A stretch of 64,000 bases of DNA from Melanopsichium pennsylvanicum (taxonomy: Eukaryota > Basidiomycota > Ustilaginomycetes > Ustilaginales), in contig OAPG01000011.1 of the NCBI GenBank assembly GCA_900208305.1, positions 434,001 to 498,000 of the forward strand, in the 5' to 3' direction. This document shows, one piece after another, positions 61,644 through 64,000 of this stretch. The notes beneath the pieces are model-generated. The model did not search any database and was not told where the DNA came from. It saw nothing but the letters and a program-made list of their open reading frames with translations. The position numbers were made by a program, and so were the translations under genes. Positions within the stretch are counted from its first letter, which is position 1, and each line of letters begins with the position of its first letter.

Positions 61644-63341
61644 TTACAATCGAGCACGAAGATTTTGACCCTCATGATGGGATTTAAGGTTGTTTATGGT
61701 GAATTTTTGTTTGGTAGCGTCGAACCTGTTACTATCTGCATTTTTCACTTTTTCCCCTTTCTGTTTAATCTTATGAAGTTTTGCTTGATGTTTGAAAGTG
61801 AAGTTTTCTAAATCCAACTTTCTTGTGTTGGGAAATAGACCTGAAATGGTTGCGAACAAATCACCTATCATTGGAAGAAATTTATATGCATGTCCAGAAT
61901 CACCACTAACTATCCAAACATTTTCTCCCAATCCTTTCACCTTCCCTCCTTCTCCTTCTCCTTTTCCTTCTCCTTGTGGTTTTTTTTCTTGTTCTGAGGA
62001 ATTAAGGTGGTTCGAAAGTGTATCAATGATCCAATTTTCATCCAAAGTATCGCTATACCAACAAACTCTTGTCGTTACCACTCTATCTTTGTTAGCAATG
62101 GTAGGATAAATTTGAGCCAATTCGAAAAGCATAGAATCCAATCGATTCGATGGAATCGTCGATTCTGCCATTTCATATCCAACATCTTCCCCCCTTTCAG
62201 CTTGAAATGCTTCGCTTCCAATTTCCCTATCCCCCATCAGATTGGATTTAGATGCAACAGAATCTTGAAAACATGGAAAACTTCCATTACACTCTACAGG
62301 AGGTTTTGGATAAAGATAACCATTGGAATGATAAGCGATCTTGATATGCCATTCTTTCAAACCAGCAATAAATACGGGTTCGAATTGGTAAAAACCAGAA
62401 GAAAAATTGATGATGACTGGAGTGTTTCGAAGCGATTCGGCTTCGGAAGGTGTTAACCGTAGGATGGCGACACATTGGGCTGATGGTCGAGTCATCCATT
62501 TCGAAGCTTTCTCTATTGGCTTTCCGAAAGCAGAAGAGGAAGAAAGGGTAGTTAATAAATCGGATGTCCAAGCGCCAGCAGCAATGACTATGTTTTTCGC
62601 ACTGAAAATTTGACCAGATGCGGTTCGAACACCCGTGATCTTAGTTGGATTCGAAGATGATGAATAGGTGAAAGAGGTGACGGTGCAATTGGGATGGACT
62701 CGAACGCCTAGGGAGATAGCATGGGAGAGGAGAGCACGACAAGCATTGTTTGCTTCAGCCCAACCTCCCCTAGGATTGAAATAACCCGTTTGAGTCTTTC
62801 CCATTCCGCTCATTCCTACACCTAACTCAACCTTGTTCCCACCTTGACAGGTAACGCGTTTAAAAATTTCTTTGACCTGCGAATCATTTTCGAGTTTAAA
62901 CGCTTTGGATCCAAGTGATTTTCCAGGTGTTGCAAGTTCCAAATGTTCATCCCTCTGTAAAGCTGCATGTTTGACTCCATTCTCGACATACTCTTCAGCG
63001 CTTGTTCCCTCTCCACCACCACTACTACCTTTCTCGGCTTTAAATATCTGACCTTGATCACTACTTCTGAAAAACACGCCAACTTCGTGGTAAAAGGGGG
63101 AAAGCACGGGAGAGGATCGCCAACGACTAATGGCCTCTTTGGCAAGAGTGCAGTAATTTGGATCGGTATAATCCGCACGAACGATCTTGTTCAGATCATG
63201 ACTCGCTCCATCCGGTGCAACAAAACCATCTGCGGATCGATCCAGGACGGAAACTGTGTAACCTTGAGTAATGAGGGTGTGTGCGATCGAGGTACCATTA
63301 ACACCAGAGCCAATGATGAGGTAATCCACTTCAGACGACAT
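61644..63341 (-). CDS. FAD-dependent amine oxidase of the DAO family (fructosyl-amino acid / sarcosine oxidase-like)
   Basis: This 565-residue single-exon protein begins with a Rossmann FAD-binding motif, LIIGSGVNGTSIAHTL. DRSADGFVAPDGASHDLNKIVR follows, including the HDLNKI stretch seen in fructosyl-amino acid oxidases and sarcosine/pipecolate oxidases. KNIVIAAGAWTSDLL and a C-terminal GENVWIVSGDSGHAYKFLP complete the FAD fold. That GHAYKFLP resembles the C-terminal FAD contact of fungal fructosyl-amine oxidases. Substrate is not certain. The C-terminus RARL resembles a degenerate PTS1, so a peroxisomal site is possible. It is convergent with Prp22. Confidence 0.82.
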   Translation of the reverse strand: MSSEVDYLIIGSGVNGTSIAHTLITQGYTVSVLDRSADGFVAPDGASHDLNKIVRADYTDPNYCTLAKEAISRWRSSPVLSPFYHEVGVFFRSSDQGQIFKAEKGSSGGGEGTSAEEYVENGVKHAALQRDEHLELATPGKSLGSKAFKLENDSQVKEIFKRVTCQGGNKVELGVGMSGMGKTQTGYFNPRGGWAEANNACRALLSHAISLGVRVHPNCTVTSFTYSSSSNPTKITGVRTASGQIFSAKNIVIAAGAWTSDLLTTLSSSSAFGKPIEKASKWMTRPSAQCVAILRLTPSEAESLRNTPVIINFSSGFYQFEPVFIAGLKEWHIKIAYHSNGYLYPKPPVECNGSFPCFQDSVASKSNLMGDREIGSEAFQAERGEDVGYEMAESTIPSNRLDSMLFELAQIYPTIANKDRVVTTRVCWYSDTLDENWIIDTLSNHLNSSEQEKKPQGEGKGEGEGGKVKGLGENVWIVSGDSGHAYKFLPMIGDLFATISGLFPNTRKLDLENFTFKHQAKLHKIKQKGEKVKNADSNRFDATKQKFTINNLKSHHEGQNLRARL

Positions 63342-63720
63342 GGTTGGTGAGGTAATAGTCGTAGATGAATTCAGAGCAAGATTTCGATATTGTAGTCTTG
63401 AGAGAAAGGGAGAGATAGAGAGGGAGGGAGATGCAGATGATTGTGGAGCGGTTTTGATGGTGAGTTGGTTATGTTTTGCGAGTCATTCAAAGAAATGACA
63501 AGTTCCCCACCAATCATAATTATGAAAAGGAGAGAGATATCATTTATTGTGTGTGTATCTGTAGTTGGATCAGCTTCCGATTATGCCTACGAAGAACTTT
63601 TGATCCTTCCCCTTTTCTTTTTTTTTTCCCTGCAGATTAGAATTATAGCAAGCTCGCCTTAGGAAATTCACCGATCTTAACCGCGCGCTTCAAAACCCCC
63701 AAATTAATCAAGCGCGCCCT

Positions 63721-63751
<31 letters not shown>

Positions 63752-64000
63752 GACGAATCACACTTGATTCTACAAGCACACCTAAATCAAACATACACTA
63801 CACAGTATTGTATTTTCTACCAATCCACATCTCTGTATTGTACTGAACTGAATGATTGTCTTGTGAAGCTGGTAGCACAGTCAAACCTGTCTGACACATC
63901 TCAAAAGGTCCATGCTCAACCTCGCATCATCGCAACTACAATAGCGCACTACTAACTGCATTGAACAAAGTTGACACCACAACGCGGATGAAAAGTTTTA
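63342..64000. other. Upstream region of the oxidase gene, no gene seen
   Basis: It contains a T-run (63619-63629) and a CT repeat (63719-63750). Frames toward the right edge are short and unrecognised. Confidence 0.4.
63719..63750. repeat. CT microsatellite
   Basis: A CT dinucleotide tract interrupted once by an A. Confidence 0.85.

Overview
The window is eukaryotic and fungal. GT-AG introns with GTAAGT/GTGAGT-type donors, CTGAC-like branch points, compact genes and the gene repertoire all point that way. The repertoire includes Prp22, Cwc27, a Caf120-like PH protein, a type 2 DGAT, a p23 co-chaperone and a Ymr196w-like GH63 protein. Base composition and protein style suggest a basidiomycete, most likely a smut (Ustilaginomycotina). 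That placement is inference, because no marker gene settles it.

Left third (1 to about 23,100) is a transposon nest. Element E1 (1-3052) is the 3' part of a Ty3/gypsy chromodomain element. A CpG-poor, decayed LTR follows (3420-4486). Element E2 (5420-22326) is a Ty3/gypsy element with 1013-bp LTRs that I count as about 95% identical, an intact gag, and a pol broken by one TAG codon. Element E3 (12254-20269) lies inside E2 on the opposite strand. E3 has 1103-bp LTRs with four differences, the 5-bp target duplication CGTAC, and intact gag and pol.

The most unusual content is in these elements. E1 and E2 each carry, between pol and the 3' LTR, an antisense gene with its own TATA box, introns and a double-cysteine cluster of Zn2Cys6 spacing. 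E3 landed in the second exon of E2's copy. Across the E3 insertion the reading frame is consistent once one target duplication is removed. E2 and E3 are also studded with short imperfect palindromes, in the LTRs, in the 3' untranslated region and in the same two inter-domain linkers of Pol. Both elements use a TGATG gag-pol junction. Both have a putative self-priming site complementary to the predicted mRNA 5' end.

The region 23,100-25,870 has no recognisable gene. The right 60% (25,870-64,000) is ordinary gene-dense sequence. It encodes a secreted S10 carboxypeptidase, mitochondrial ribosomal protein bL33, a disordered protein with DPW and clathrin-box motifs, an unrecognised two-exon gene, an ABCD-type peroxisomal transporter, a Caf120-like protein, a METTL21-type methyltransferase and a GH63 protein. 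These are followed by the cyclophilin Cwc27, a Nudix hydrolase, Nop15, p23, a four-exon DGAT2, the helicase Prp22 and an FAD-dependent amine oxidase. They are housekeeping functions (splicing, ribosome assembly, lipid metabolism, protein folding) with no sign of a co-regulated cluster.
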